Shown here in pieces: positions 11,225 through 22,512 of a stretch of 64,000 nt of DNA. A model generated the notes under the pieces. It saw only the letters and a list, made by a program, of their open reading frames with translations. It did no database searches and was not told the DNA's origin. A program made the translations under genes and the position numbers. Each line of letters starts with the position of its first letter. Within the stretch, counting starts at the first letter, position 1. Origin of the DNA: Roridomyces roridus (lineage: Eukaryota; Basidiomycota; Agaricomycetes; Agaricales; Mycenaceae); assembly GCA_029378245.1 (NCBI GenBank), contig JARKIF010000020.1, positions 310,001 to 374,000 of the forward strand, written 5' to 3'.

Positions 11225-14200
11225 ATGTCGACCAAGAAAACCCAGTCTCTCCTCCCCAACTCGCACCAGCTCGCCTCTGCGACGTTCCTCGGCCCCAATG
11301 CAGAGAACGCTGACAAGCTTCAGCAGATTTTGCAGGGCATCGTCAAGCAGCATGCCGAGACGCGCGCCAACGGTGGAGTACGTCTCCTCCCTGCTATTTA
11401 TTCAAAAGAATTTGACATTCGCGCAGAACGTGATCAACTCGGACACCAAGGCGTCCGCGACATTCAAGGATACGATGAAGCTCACGGACACTCACATTCA
11501 GACCATCACCCAATTGTTCAACCAATACCCCGTGCCCTTTTCCTCGTCACGCCAGACTGGTCGGATGAATCCGGAAGCGTGAGTGATTCTGTGCATCTGT
11601 ATGTCTATCTAATTTGTGTCGACGCAGATCCCTCCCGGCGTTTACCGGATTCCTCATGAGTATCATGTCCAATCAGAACAATGCAAGTCGCATTCGTTTC
11701 ACAATTCTTCATCTCTCATCCCCCATTGCAGGTCACGTTCGAAGCGAGCCCGATGACCGAGCTCATTGAGCAGGAAGTAGGACAAGACCTCTGTGAGATG
11801 CTCGGATACGAAACGAAAAAAGACGAGGAGGGAGGCGCGTGGGGACACATCGCATCCGACCACACGGTTGCGAACCTGGAGTCTCTCTGGGCCGGTACGA
11901 TCTTTTACAGCTTTCTTATCCTTCACTGACACAATTCAGCACGGAATCTCAAGTTCTATCCCCTCGGCCTACACGCCGCCATTACGCGCGGACAAAAGCC
12001 GCTCGAATTCATCGCCAACAATTTCAAGATCGTCACCCTCAACGACCCGACTCCGCGTCTCTTCAGTTCTCTCGAGCCATGGGAGCTCCTCAACCTGCCG
12101 CAATCCGTCATCCTCAACATTCCTGAGCAGCTTCGCACCGAGCACGGTATTTCCCGCGAGTTCCTTGCCGAGACGATGCGGCATCTGGAGGCATGGAGGC
12201 GTTGACGAAAACCTACGAATTCACTACGGAGTCTCAGTATTTCATCGCGTCTAGTGCTCATTCGTCCTGGGCCAAGGCCGGAGGTATGCCGTTCCATCTC
12301 TCAGCTCCGTCCTTACTCACGAAACCCCGACACAGCGCTCGCCGGATTGGGTTCGAACAACCTAGCCCAAGTCCCAGTCGATATCAACGCACGCCTGGAC
12401 ATCCACGAGCTGCAGCAGAGGCTCCAAGCGTGTCTCGACGCGAGGCAGCCGGTGTATGGTGTCATCGCCACCATCGGCTCGGAGGACAACGGCGCTGTGG
12501 ACTCGCTCGAGCATATCCTCGCACTTCGGGATGAATTTGCGGCCAAGGGCTTGAATTTCGTGGTTCATGCCGATGCGGCAAGGGGTGGGTACTTCGCGAG
12601 CACGAACCGCAGGGCAGGATCTGGTGGGGCGCCCAATGGAAAGGCAGCGGGGGCACAGAGCTCGAGCGTGGCGATGAGGCAGGTGACGGTCAACCAGCTC
12701 GACGCACTCAGACGCGCGGACTCGATCACGGTGGATCCACAACTGGCGGGGACCATTCCGTACCCTTGCTCAGCCGTGTGTTATCGTGACGCCGGGATGA
12801 AAGACATCTTGTCGTGGTCTCAGGCGGATCTTCGCGGTGAGGTGGAGTTCGGGATTACGGGAAGGTAAGGCGCCTCGGAGACGTCGGTTAATGATGATGA
12901 TACTGATTTGGGAAAAAGTAGGTCTGCAGCGCCCGCACTCGCAGCGTATCTGCACCACCGTGTCCTCCCTCTCGACCAGAACGGCCACGGGGCGCTTCTG
13001 AGCGAGGTCTCCTGGACAGCTCGACGCGTAAGTAGCCGTATCTCTGAATTCCCTCCGCTAACCAACACACTTGCAGCTCGCTGCCCATCTGGCCACCATG
13101 TCGGACGAGAAGACAGATTTCGTCGTGGTTCCTTTCAACGCCCTCGAGGACGATTCCCACAAGGACATCATCCGGCAGGGCATCCTCGGTAAATCCACCG
13201 ACGATATCATCAACGGCAAGGACCAGAGATCGTTCGACGTTCTCCGGACTGTTGGCTCGGACCTCAACATCAACGCCTTTGTGTGCAACTTCCGCGTCAA
13301 CGGCAAGTTGAACGATGACGTCGAGGAAGCGAATATTTTGAATCGCCGGATTGCGGAGAGGATTATCGGGGCGCGTGGGGCGGATGGGAAGCAGACGAGT
13401 GAGTTGATTGTTGGCGGGGCGGAGTTTGGGCAGAGGGAGTATGGAGAATGTTTGAGGAATTTCCAACGGTGCGTGGGCCTGCATTTGCCCGGATGTCGTT
13501 AACCCAGAGGATATAGTCGCGCGGGCCTCGAGACGGATTCGCGCCAGGATTTGTTTGTGTTGCGCAATATCGTCACGTCGCCGTTCAGAACCGATGTCAA
13601 GAATCTTGCGGACGAGTTTCAGGCTATTGTCCAAGACGAAGTCAAAGTGGGTGTTTCATCAAGTGATATTGGCGCGTCGTTGAACTATGGCAAAACAGCA
13701 AGCTATCATACGCAACACGGTCCAGCCACAGGTTCACGAGTTCATCATCCAGGGCTCGGAGGACCTGTATCTGTCGTACCGCCCGCGGTTCCACGATGAA
13801 AATGGGCGTCGGCAGATCATCCTGCAGGTCAAGATGCAGGATTCTAAACGCCAGGCAGAGTACAAAAAGGCGCGGGATGCGAACACCGGGGAGGTCTTCA
13901 GATTCGCAACGGCGAACAAGATTACTTTGGATGGGATTTTGACCGGCGGCACCTTTGACGGCACGATTTCCGGGCCTGGGTGAGCCCTTTTTTGTCTGTC
14001 TGTCTTCCACACTCACTCTCAACATCTCATGAAGTATCTCCTCGCAATCCTCCACCAAGATCTCCATCGTCAACATCCTCAAGGATCGTCCCCTTCACTC
14101 GCGCTTCCGCGACACGTCCTACCCCACGTCGTACACCCCGTTCTACCTCTACGGCACTGCGGACAACGCCAACATCGAACACATCCTCACGCGTGCGCCC

Positions 14201-14611
14201 AACGCCCAGATTACGGCTGACGGCGTGCGACTCGACGTCCAGCCCGCGCTCTCTGCCCAGCAGCTTCAATCGGGTGTGATTGCGAGGATTTTGCGGCCCG
14301 AGGCGGCGATGCAGCCCTTCGATCGTAACCGCGATGTGCAGGGCAAGAACCAGGACGCGGTGTTTAGGCGCGATGAGACGTTCCAGGTGGAGATTTTCAC
14401 TGATGCGAGGGCGGTGGATGCCAAGGGCCCGAGGCTTGCTGAGGGTGGCACGCGGATTGCGAGAGGCACGATCAGGATGCGTGGGATGGTGTTTGTCGAT
14501 GGGGAGAGGGTTAATGAGGGAGGGACGGTGCATGCGGAGGCGAGAGCGAGGGAGGAGGTGGGTAAGATAAGGGAGGCGGTCAAGGCGGCTTTGGCGAAAG
14601 TGAAGGTTTGA
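11225..14611 (+). CDS. PLP-dependent amino-acid decarboxylase-like protein lacking the PLP lysine
   Basis: The fold is that of group II decarboxylases (tyrosine/aromatic type). Exons from 11225 join in frame to SLPAFTGFLMSIMSNQNN, VTFEASPMTELIEQEVG, NLKFYPLGLHAAI, SSAHSSWAKAGALAGLGSNN, VHADAARGGYF and ITVDPQLAGTIPYP, followed by a long C-terminal extension (about 13100-14611). In active relatives the VDPxxAGxIPYP stretch carries His-Lys, and the Lys forms the Schiff base with PLP. Here the codons at 12740-12745 encode Gln-Leu. The usual HxDAAWGGY Trp is Arg. The protein may therefore be a pseudoenzyme. The C-terminal extension recalls the noncanonical, calcium-responsive decarboxylase described from a psilocybin mushroom (from memory). 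About 12 exons; intron 11683-11731 is GC-AG. In the exon at 11940-12283 the frame shifts near 12147-12205, explained either by a 44-base GT-AG intron (12147-12190) or a small indel. With that intron the total is about 945 residues. Confidence 0.8.
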
Positions 14612-14846
14612 AGCGGATTGGACGCTGAGATTCGAAAACAAAACAAAAGTGTCGATATGACGCATGTACCATTAGCAGTTGTTCGAATTCAAAGTGTTAT
14701 TGTTTTGGTTAGATGGACGATAATTTCTATGAACATACAGGACAAGTACAACGATACTACGTTTAGTTATGAGTTTGACTTTGAGTGAAATATAAAGATC
14801 GTGCAATGTCGTCTTGTTTCTTGTAAATGATTCTTCTGATTTCAAC

Positions 14847-16484
14847 TCAAAAAATTTGCCTCCCCGCCCTCTCTCCAGCAATAGCATGCCCAGGAAAACT
14901 AATCCAATGCCGGCCGTCGTCCGAAACTACCGAAGTCCCCGTCCCCGTGTCCTCCACCACATCCCGGTCGTCCGAGTGCCGAGGGCTGGAAAACGGAAAG
15001 TCGATACTCATACTAGCGACAGAGTAACTCGACGAATCGGAAGACGCGCTGGCAGATGGACTTCGGACATGCGCTCGGGACAGTGGGAACGCTACGTTGT
15101 CGGGACGCAGCACGTGTAGGATCCCTGGAGGCGGGGTAGCTATAGCTATAGGTGGGACTGGCGGCCGAACCGTGGGAGGCGCAGGAATCAAAAGACCCGC
15201 CCCGGGACTCGCAGGCACAGGCACAGGAGCTTCGCCCATGGTCATCGTTATCCCGCTGAGGTCACTATCCCGTAGAGGGAGCGGATTCTCATAATGCGCA
15301 TCCTGCCACGCCAAGTCGTTCCCAAATCCAAGTCTCGAGCCCTCCGAATCTCGATCCGCACCACGCACAGTGTAGTGTGGCCCCCCGCTCTTGGGGGTTC
15401 CTGGGGCATGTCCATGTCCATGCGAGGAACTCCGCAGCGAGAACGTACTAGGCTGCCGATTTCGAAGAAGTGCATGCCGTACCGGCGCGGGTTCCGTGAA
15501 GCTCTGATATGCGGGTGAGATGGGTGGGGAGTCCCCTGCATATGTGAAACTGGTAGGCGACGTTGGGTCGGGGAAACCATACGCTGAGGGCCAGGCAGCG
15601 CGCGCCGTGTCGGGGCTCATCCAGCGTTTCTCTTCTTCCTTGGATGAGGGGAAGAGCCTGTGCCGGTGAGCTCCTAGGATCCCGCCTCTGTCGGCGTAGC
15701 GTCGAGTATGTCCTCGATGCCAGTAGAGGTAGTATACGACGAGCACGAGGACGATGAAGGCTGTGAGCGATGTGGCGATGGCTGCGATGAGGGTCGTTTG
15801 GTGGGATGTTTTGGAGCTGGAGCCTGCGTGGGTGATTACTATTGGGGTGCTGGATGTGCTGGATGCGCTAGAGGCGATCTGGAATGCCGATCGGTTAGTT
15901 CAATTTTGTCGGGGATACGGATTACGCACCTGGCTCGAAAGGCTCGACGATAGTGCGGACAAAGAAACGGATCCAGAAACAAAATGGGGTAATTGGATGG
16001 AAGTCGAAGAAAACTTGGGTGTGGGCGAAGAGCTGGTGAAAGTGCTTGGGGTAGTCGTTCTGTCCAGAATTCATCGAGCCATTCAATCCGGAAAGTATGT
16101 ATTTACCGCTGAGAAGTCGAGCTCGGTGTTACATTGGCCGCAATTGGAGTGAGAGGGCTACTCGTCGTTGTCGAGGACCTGAGGAATTTCAGACAGAACC
16201 AATAGGAGGACGAAACCAACTCACCGCCTCGAAGACGAGGTACTCGTTAAGAGTGCGGGCGAGTCGCTCTGCGTGCTGTTTCTGCGAGAGGCGGACTGTG
16301 ATATCCCGCGTGAGACCTCCAAGCTGCACGGTGGATGCGACACGTACCATTCTCGCCAGAGGCCGGGGCCTCTGCAATGCGCACGGACGATGTTCACAAT
16401 GATTATGCTGGTGAAGGCGAAGGTAGAGTACGAGGTGAGGTGTGGTGAAGCGAAGGCCGAGAAGAGACGAGAGCAAAGACTCAA
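14847..16484 (-). CDS. Ser/Thr-rich single-pass membrane protein, function unknown
   Basis: The 3' exon (14847 to about 15880) encodes a Ser-rich stalk, one membrane helix (LIAAIATSLTAFIVLVLVVY) and a long disordered cytoplasmic tail rich in Pro and Ser, ending AGRQIF. Upstream exons join in frame to a Ser/Thr-rich outer segment (VTPSSTSQR, then TFTSSSPTPKFSST, then SALSSSLSSQ). Farther upstream another frame reads VASTVQLGGLTRDITVRL, which looks like the N-terminal part of a family of agaric surface proteins, but its phase does not match the stalk exons as I spliced them. The true ATG and first exons are therefore unresolved. Architecture suggests a cell-surface or wall-sensor-like protein; no catalytic motif was seen. 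Confidence 0.55.
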
Positions 16485-16499
16485 GAGGGGTCAAAAGGG

Positions 16500-16973
16500 A
16501 CGTACGTGGTGATTGGCACTAGCCTGGGCGGGGGTAAACCGCTATCATTACAGTTGCAGCGCCGGAGATTGTCTCCTATGCCTACACCTCCGCCAATCTC
16601 CGCCCCACGCGCATAATGGGACGGCCGCGGGAGCCAAGACCAGAGTCATTTGAACTTGAGAGCGCGCGTTGGCTCGGAGGCACAGTCGTCCAAATTCTGA
16701 TGCTGTAGTCGTCGTGGCTCTGGTGGTGGAGGGACGCCGAGGGTGATATTGATCGAGACGGGATAACTGCTATCGTTTCAGAATACGACATAGGTATCCA
16801 AGGAAGCGGCAGACAGAGCGGCTAGCAGCTGTGATAAATGCGTGTCGGCGTTCCTGGGAATGCCGAGAATCGGCGGCGGTGGTAGTCAGGATTGAATGGT
16901 ATTGAAGGCTGAGTGAAGGGAGGCAGTCCAGGCGAATGACAGAGTTGCGGTTTGAATTCTTGAGATTACTGTG
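16500..16973. other. Intergenic
   Basis: No convincing coding exon or motif is visible. It lies between the 5' side of the membrane-protein gene and the inverted-repeat element. Confidence 0.4.
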
Positions 16974-17644
16974 GGATAATTCTATCCAGAAACCCGGGGT
17001 CCAACCGGGGTCCAGTAAGAAACCCCCAGTTATAAATAGATGTCTACATGGAAACCCGGTTGCGAGTTTCGACAACAGTGCGGCAGAATTTGATGCAAAC
17101 AAACCCGGGACAAGTTGCCGATGTCATTTCCAGCTTGCTCACCATCATCACAATAATGTCGTCCGCCCTTGCCCTTGCCCACTGCTGTCCCCGCCCACCG
17201 TCCCCGCGCCCTACTACACGTTGCCCGCCCCAGTCACCCACCGCGGTCACCCGGCCTACCCGCATCAACGACCCCTTGGCATCGTCGCGAGCCTCGGCGG
17301 TCGCAGTTCCTGCTCCCGTCCATGCACGCTCGCCGGCCACTCCGACTGTCCTCGCCGGACCCGCCCTTCCCTGTCTTTGACATCCCCCGCCCTCCACCGC
17401 GAGCGTCGGCGCTCGCAGTTCCTGCTCCCGTCGCTTCGCCTCCCGAGTCCCGACGCTTGGCATCAACCACCAGCAAGACAATCATCCATGGCAGGTCATG
17501 TTTACCGGGACATGCCGCTGGCCGCATCCATGGCAATCAAATTGATATGAATCAAGAAACCCCGTTGTAATATTTTCTTGACACGGGGTTCCCATATAAG
17601 AGGGGGTTTCTTACTGGACCCCGGGTTTCTGGATATAATTATCC
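16974..17644. mobile_element. MITE-like element with about 50-base inverted repeats
   Basis: The left end reads GGATAATTCTATCCAGAAAC, then CCGGGGTCC and AGTAAGAAACCCCC. The reverse complement of 17595-17644 repeats this with one substitution and lacks a short internal duplication (CCGGGGTCCA occurs twice on the left). The interior is GC-rich, with a direct repeat of TCGCAGTTCCTGCTCCCGTC at about 17303 and 17415, and has no transposase. Target duplication is unclear; a TA just outside TCCAGAAACC is possible. Confidence 0.7.
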
Positions 17645-17750
17645 GGGAGAGAGTGAGAGTAAGTAAAGTAGGACGTGGGAGAGAGACGTGGCCAAAAAGG
17701 ATCGGCGGCGCGGCGGACCCGGCCGGCGCTTATTTGGCTCTCCTCTCACC

Positions 17751-18926
17751 ATGATGAGGCGGCTGTCGCAACGCCTCTCTGCACCCAATTGGGCTAGATT
17801 CGGCAATGCTGTAGGCGTCGTTCGCCCTTCCAACGTCCGACTAACCGTCACGACAGGGGAGCACACCGCCACCCGAGCCAGCTGTCACCGCCGGCGCCAA
17901 CGAGCTCGAGGGCAGCACGACTCACCCATGGCCGGGCTACAAAAGTATCAGAAACTTATTCATATTGTACGTCCAACCCCGCAGGATGCCTCCATTTGCC
18001 ACTCTCCATGACGTTATAAGTGGTGACTCGTACTCGGCGATTGGATTCACCGTCCACAACCCTCCGCCCAAGAAAGTGGACCGCAGAAAGACGCCGTTCA
18101 AGGGTCTCACATACGCAGACTCGGATGGCACGAATTGGGTTGGCTACCTCCTCAGTCAGCGCCGCATGCACCCCGACTTGTTGGTACACGATTACGCAGT
18201 GGGCGGAGCTTGCGTGCCGGCCCGCGGCTTTAGGGCTGCCTTGGAAACGCAAGTGAATCGGGACTTTCTGGATGGGTATGCGATGAAGACGACCAAGGAT
18301 GGGAGTTTACCGTGGAATGCCGCTGATTCTTTGTTTGGTGTGTGTTGGCGCGGGGCCGTCCGCTGTTCATACTGAGCTCCTTCACAGTGACATGGATCGG
18401 AATCAACGATTGCGCGTATGTTGGAATGAATGAATCTCGGCTGAGCAACTCCTCATCCTCCTTAGATACGCCGAAACCCATGAAGAGACCCTCGATCTGC
18501 TATTCACACTGCAGGAGAAACTATACACGGCCGGTGCCAGAATATTCCTCTTCATCGACGTCCCTCCAATCGGACGGAGTCCCGCTGGTCGGTATCTTCT
18601 CCTCTCCCCATTCAAGTGTTCTCACGACGCATCCAGGCATAAACGCCTCCTCTGACATCAGCGCAACATACACGAACTGGAACGTCTCCCTCGCATCCCA
18701 CATCCAAGACTTCACCTCGGCGCACCCCGACGCTCGGGTCCTCACTTTCTCTGCCTTCGATAGCTTCAACCGCCTCCTTGACTCGGCTGAATTCACCGAG
18801 GACGATCGACGGATGGCGGGTGGGAAGGTGTGGCGGGATAGGTTGCATCCGACGAGTCGTGTGCATGAGATATTCGCGGCGGATGTTGTGGCGTTTTTCG
18901 AAGGGGTGGATAAAAACTCTGCGTGA
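17751..18926 (+). CDS. SGNH/GDSL esterase, carbohydrate esterase family 16-like
   Basis: Likely a deacetylase of plant or fungal polysaccharides. Five exons join in frame. Block I is HPWPGYKSIRNLFIFGDSYS, carrying the nucleophile Ser in GDS. Block III is WIGINDC with the oxyanion Asn. The C-terminal block V is RDRLHPTSRVHEIF with the Asp and His of the triad. IFLFIDVPPIG is the usual strand before block V. The splice from ATATT to the next exon creates the FGDS codon run, which fixes the reading. The first ATG in frame is 17751. It gives a basic N-terminus without an obvious signal peptide, so the enzyme may be intracellular or the first exon may be misjudged. The last codons sit directly against the repeat array at 18930. 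Confidence 0.75.
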
Positions 18927-18929
18927 AGT

Positions 18930-20175
18930 ACGTGTATGCAGTGATGAAATCCATGGGACAAAGTGCAAGTGATAGACTCCGCGGAAAGAAAAAAGATCCA
19001 AACATTGCGGCTGAGGAGCCCAATCCCGGGTCGAACGAGAAACTTCTGCCAAGTTCGATGACATCCAACATCACTTTGAGCAGACGCGATTCATTCCGCC
19101 ATTGAGCACGATATCTGTGTGCTTTAGAGTCGACGACAGCGTCGTCTTCCGAAATTACAATTAATCCTACAGGGCTTCAATTACTATTCCACTATTTCTC
19201 ATGCCCACAACTCTCGGCGACCTTCATCTGTACCGAACGAGGGGACATAATAATTACACCACATGTCTTTCGGATGGCTTGCAAGGGAACATTCCGAAAA
19301 AAGAAGCGTAACTGCGCCGCCAACCTAGGAGCCCAATCCCGGATCGAACGGGAGCTTCTGCCAATGTCAGCCCAAACGCAAAGATGGAATTGTTAGCAGA
19401 TGCGATTCATTTCGCCATTGAGCACGATATCTGTCTGCTTGATTGGTCCTAGAGTCGACACCTTTGTCTTCCGAAATTCCAATCCTACCATAGCTTTATA
19501 CACATCTAATTATCGTACCCACAACTCTCCGCGACCAGTTCTTTCATCTGTACCGAACGAGGCGAAATGATACAACGCATGTCCCTCGGATGGCTGGCAC
19601 AGTTCACGCAGTCATAAAATCCATGGGCCAAGGTGGAAGTGATAGACTCCGCAAGAGGTTAAAAAAAAATCATCGAGAACAGCTGCAGGAGCCCAATCCC
19701 GTGTCGAACGGGAGACTTCTGCTAATGGACCGCATCAATGAACTGTGAGCAGATGCGATTCATTTCGCCATTGAGCACGATATCTGTGTCTTTTAGAGTC
19801 GACGACACCGTCGTCTTCCGAAATTACAATCCTAGAGTTTCAATTACTATTCCACTATTTCTCATGCCCACAACTCTCGGCGACCTTCATCTGCACCGAA
19901 CGAGGTAACATAATAAGTACACGGCATGTCTCTCGGATGGCTTGCAAGGATAAATTCCGAAAAAGAAGAGCAACTGCGCCGCGAACCTAGGAGCCCAATC
20001 CCGGATCGAACGGGAGACTTCTGCCATTGTCAGCCCAAAGACAAAGATGGAATGTTAGCAGATGCGATTCATTTCCAGTACTATAGTCTAGTTCTCGTGC
20101 CCACAACTCTCCACGACCAGTTCCTTCATCTCTACCGAACGAGGCGAAATGATACACCGCATGTCCCTCGGGTGG
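18930..20175. repeat. Tandem array of tRNA-like units (two dimers plus a partial copy)
   Basis: Four units each contain GGAGCCCAATCCCG followed by a GATCGAACGGG-type stretch (starts near 19016, 19328, 19689, 19990). Read on the minus strand this is a T-arm-like sequence with a pol III B-box (GTTCGATCC). About 70 bases away each unit has GTGCTCAATGGCG, which resembles an A-box/D-arm. Units 1 and 3, and 2 and 4, are most alike, so the true repeat is a dimer of about 665 bases. Another partial copy ends near 20175. The first dimer starts in the 3' flank of the esterase gene (the word AAATCCATGGG recurs at about 18948 and 19617). No matching 5' acceptor strand was found, so these are tRNA-like or SINE-like rather than functional tRNAs. 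Confidence 0.75.
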
Positions 20176-20178
20176 CTG

Positions 20179-22187
20179 TCAAAGTTCACTCGGTACTGCT
20201 GCCTTTCGTTCACTCAAAAGAACCACCCACCTAATGAGTCCATCCGTCAACCTATGGTCCGGAACGATAATCCGCCCAGCATCGTCCCTAGCATTGGTGA
20301 TATCGCAACACGCCACGATCGTGGCTATCGCAATCCACAGGTTGGTTCCCCCCACGTATTGGCCTGTACAGATTCTGAGTTGCATGAGAGTCAGAGTAGT
20401 ATACTTACGCGAGATTAGGACTCACCTGCGCCCAAAACCAAAAACCGTGTTATCAAAAAACGGCTCGCCCTGTCCGGCCGGTTCGGGTAGGAATCGTTCG
20501 GGGTTGAAGGTCGTTGGATCGGAGTAGATCTTTTCGTCGAGACCCATGCCCCTGAAAATTCATCAACTCTGGATACATGGATTTAGGGAAGCGTGACATG
20601 CATACCTGATGTTTGCAAAGACCAGAGATCCCTTCGGGATGAGCATTCCGCGGTATATATCGTCCTTGACTAGGCGATGCGGTACATCTAAATCATACCA
20701 ATCAGTTATGTCCGGCCAGAGGAAGTTGTGGGACAAACTCAGCGGGACTGGGGGATTCCATCTGCATTTCTTTCTTAAATCGCTTCAAATTCCGGGCACG
20801 ATCCAGACTCTCACCTCAAAGTCTCTTGGATCAGACCTTCCACAAACGGCAGCTTGTCACGGTCCTCAAAGTCAGGCAACCGTGAATTCCCGATGACAGA
20901 GTCGATCTCGCGCTGCGCCTTTGCATGAAACTCGGGGTGGAGGACCATAGCTATTATGAATGTCATTATGCTAGTCCATGTCTAGAATCGAGTTGGATTT
21001 GGGTTTGGAATATGGACGGAGGAGCTTACAGTCGACTGCCCCGCGGAGAACATGGTCGCCGCAGCGCCCTTGAGTTCGAGCTCATCATACTCCCCTGGGG
21101 CAGATTCCTCCAATTGTTCCAAATGCTCCAATATGAAGGATGGCACGGCTTCGCCTTGCGCCTGTAGGCCAGTATAAGCACGACACTGACAGATTAAAAC
21201 CAAAACCACAAACTCGTTGCTCCTTCACCACACGCAGCGGCATTTCGTACAACTCTCGCATGGTAGCTTTCAGAGACTTGATCACATTGAGATGTGCCGC
21301 TCCGGGTAAGTTTAACCACGGGGGGAAGTGTTGTACTGTGAATTTCGCGATCAGAAGCAGAACTGAATTATATGTTCCTCACCCCGACTTACACCATGGG
21401 AAGAAATCCAGGGGACTATTGCTCGGCGGACCCGTGCTTGAGAGTGATCGTTGAATTTCATGCGATAGTCGGAGGTATTTGTCGTCTGCGGTGGTGATAC
21501 GATGGCCAGAGATGATATGCGTGATAATGGCCGTCGCCATTCTGAATTACGTGAGTAAGTTCCGGTGAAATCTCGGGGGACTGAAGTGGAAATACTCACC
21601 TGGCGATCTGCTTCTCGTACTCCGCAGGAGCGCACTCCAATAGATTACGTACGAGTATCCGCGCTTCCTCAGTCTGCACTTCTCTAAAGCCCTCGGCCTT
21701 CTGTCGGCTGAGATATGTTTGGTGCATCTGCCGTTGTACGCCGAAATCTTTGTACTGGAGAAATGTTAACGCGGGTTTGAAGCCGAGTCTGCGATGGGAA
21801 AGTTCTCAGGTGAATACACTTATCCACATCCTGGGAGGAGTGTCTCGACTCTCACAGCTCGTAGAACGTAAACTTGGGGCGGTCGCTGTATATCGCTCCC
21901 CGCCTTTCTAGCAAATCCACCGCGGCGTCGTACGAGTCGAGGATGATGATATTGCGGCCGAGGACTTGCAGGTACAGCACGTCGCCGTGAACCTTGGACC
22001 ACTCGTGGAAGATGGTCGCTGAATCTTCCTTCGGCATCCGCAGGAGGTGTCCGATGAAAGGGAATTTGCGAGGACCGGGTGGGAGAGCTAGGGATGAGCT
22101 GCGTTGTCGAAACCGGAGGAATGCGGCCAAGAAGAATAGAGGTGGCAGCAGTGTGAGTGCGACGCTGAGAGCGAGGGAGGTGGACAT
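20179..22187 (-). CDS. Cytochrome P450 monooxygenase
   Basis: A membrane-anchored haem monooxygenase. ATG at 22187 is followed by an anchor helix (about residues 3-25) and the proline hinge LPPGPRKFPFIGHLL. Later exons give WSKVHGDVLYLQVLG, the helix-C-region QMHQTYLSRQKAEGF, the region before helix I (AAATMFSAGQST), KLPFVEGLIQETLR with the ExxR motif, the PERF block (TFNPERFLPEP) and FGFGRRICTGQY at the haem thiolate. The Cys is present (codon at 20368-20370), but the usual CPGR is CTGQ. The C-terminus after RLTDGLI lacks the expected F-x-C/I-x-PR ending and reads into sequence next to the tandem array, so the last residues may have been altered. A role in secondary metabolism or detoxification is possible, with no substrate evidence. 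Confidence 0.82.
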
Positions 22188-22512
22188 GGTGGTGAGAGGA
22201 TGGAATATGGATGACGCCAGTTCGGAGTCCTTCGGGTCATATGATGCTGCAGATTCCACTGGCAGCTCTATTTGCGGAGGACTCTAGCGGAGCGGCAATA
22301 GCGGTATCTGACTCCTGAGGGACTGACACGATCCACTACGATTCGAGGCAAAGGATGGATCCTAACTATGCACGGAGTTGTAGCTGTGCACCATCTCGAG
22401 AGAGAGGAAATCAAGACAAGGTCAAGATGAGGGTCAAGAGCAAAAGCATCTTGATGACATCAGCGGTCGATCATTGCCACGTTACGCGTCACACCTCCTT
22501 CGTCCCGCCACC

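Noticed and set aside
12888..13634. A 248-codon minus-strand open frame
   Set aside because: It is antisense to well-supported exons of the decarboxylase-like gene and crosses its introns.
17200..17450. CRISPR-like array suggested by repeated TCGCAGTTCCTGCTCCC
   Set aside because: Only two copies inside a fungal MITE-like element; CRISPR arrays are not expected in eukaryotic nuclear DNA.
18930..20175. Functional tRNA genes in the tandem array
   Set aside because: T-arm-like and D-arm-like parts are present, but no acceptor stem can be formed and the spacing is wrong.
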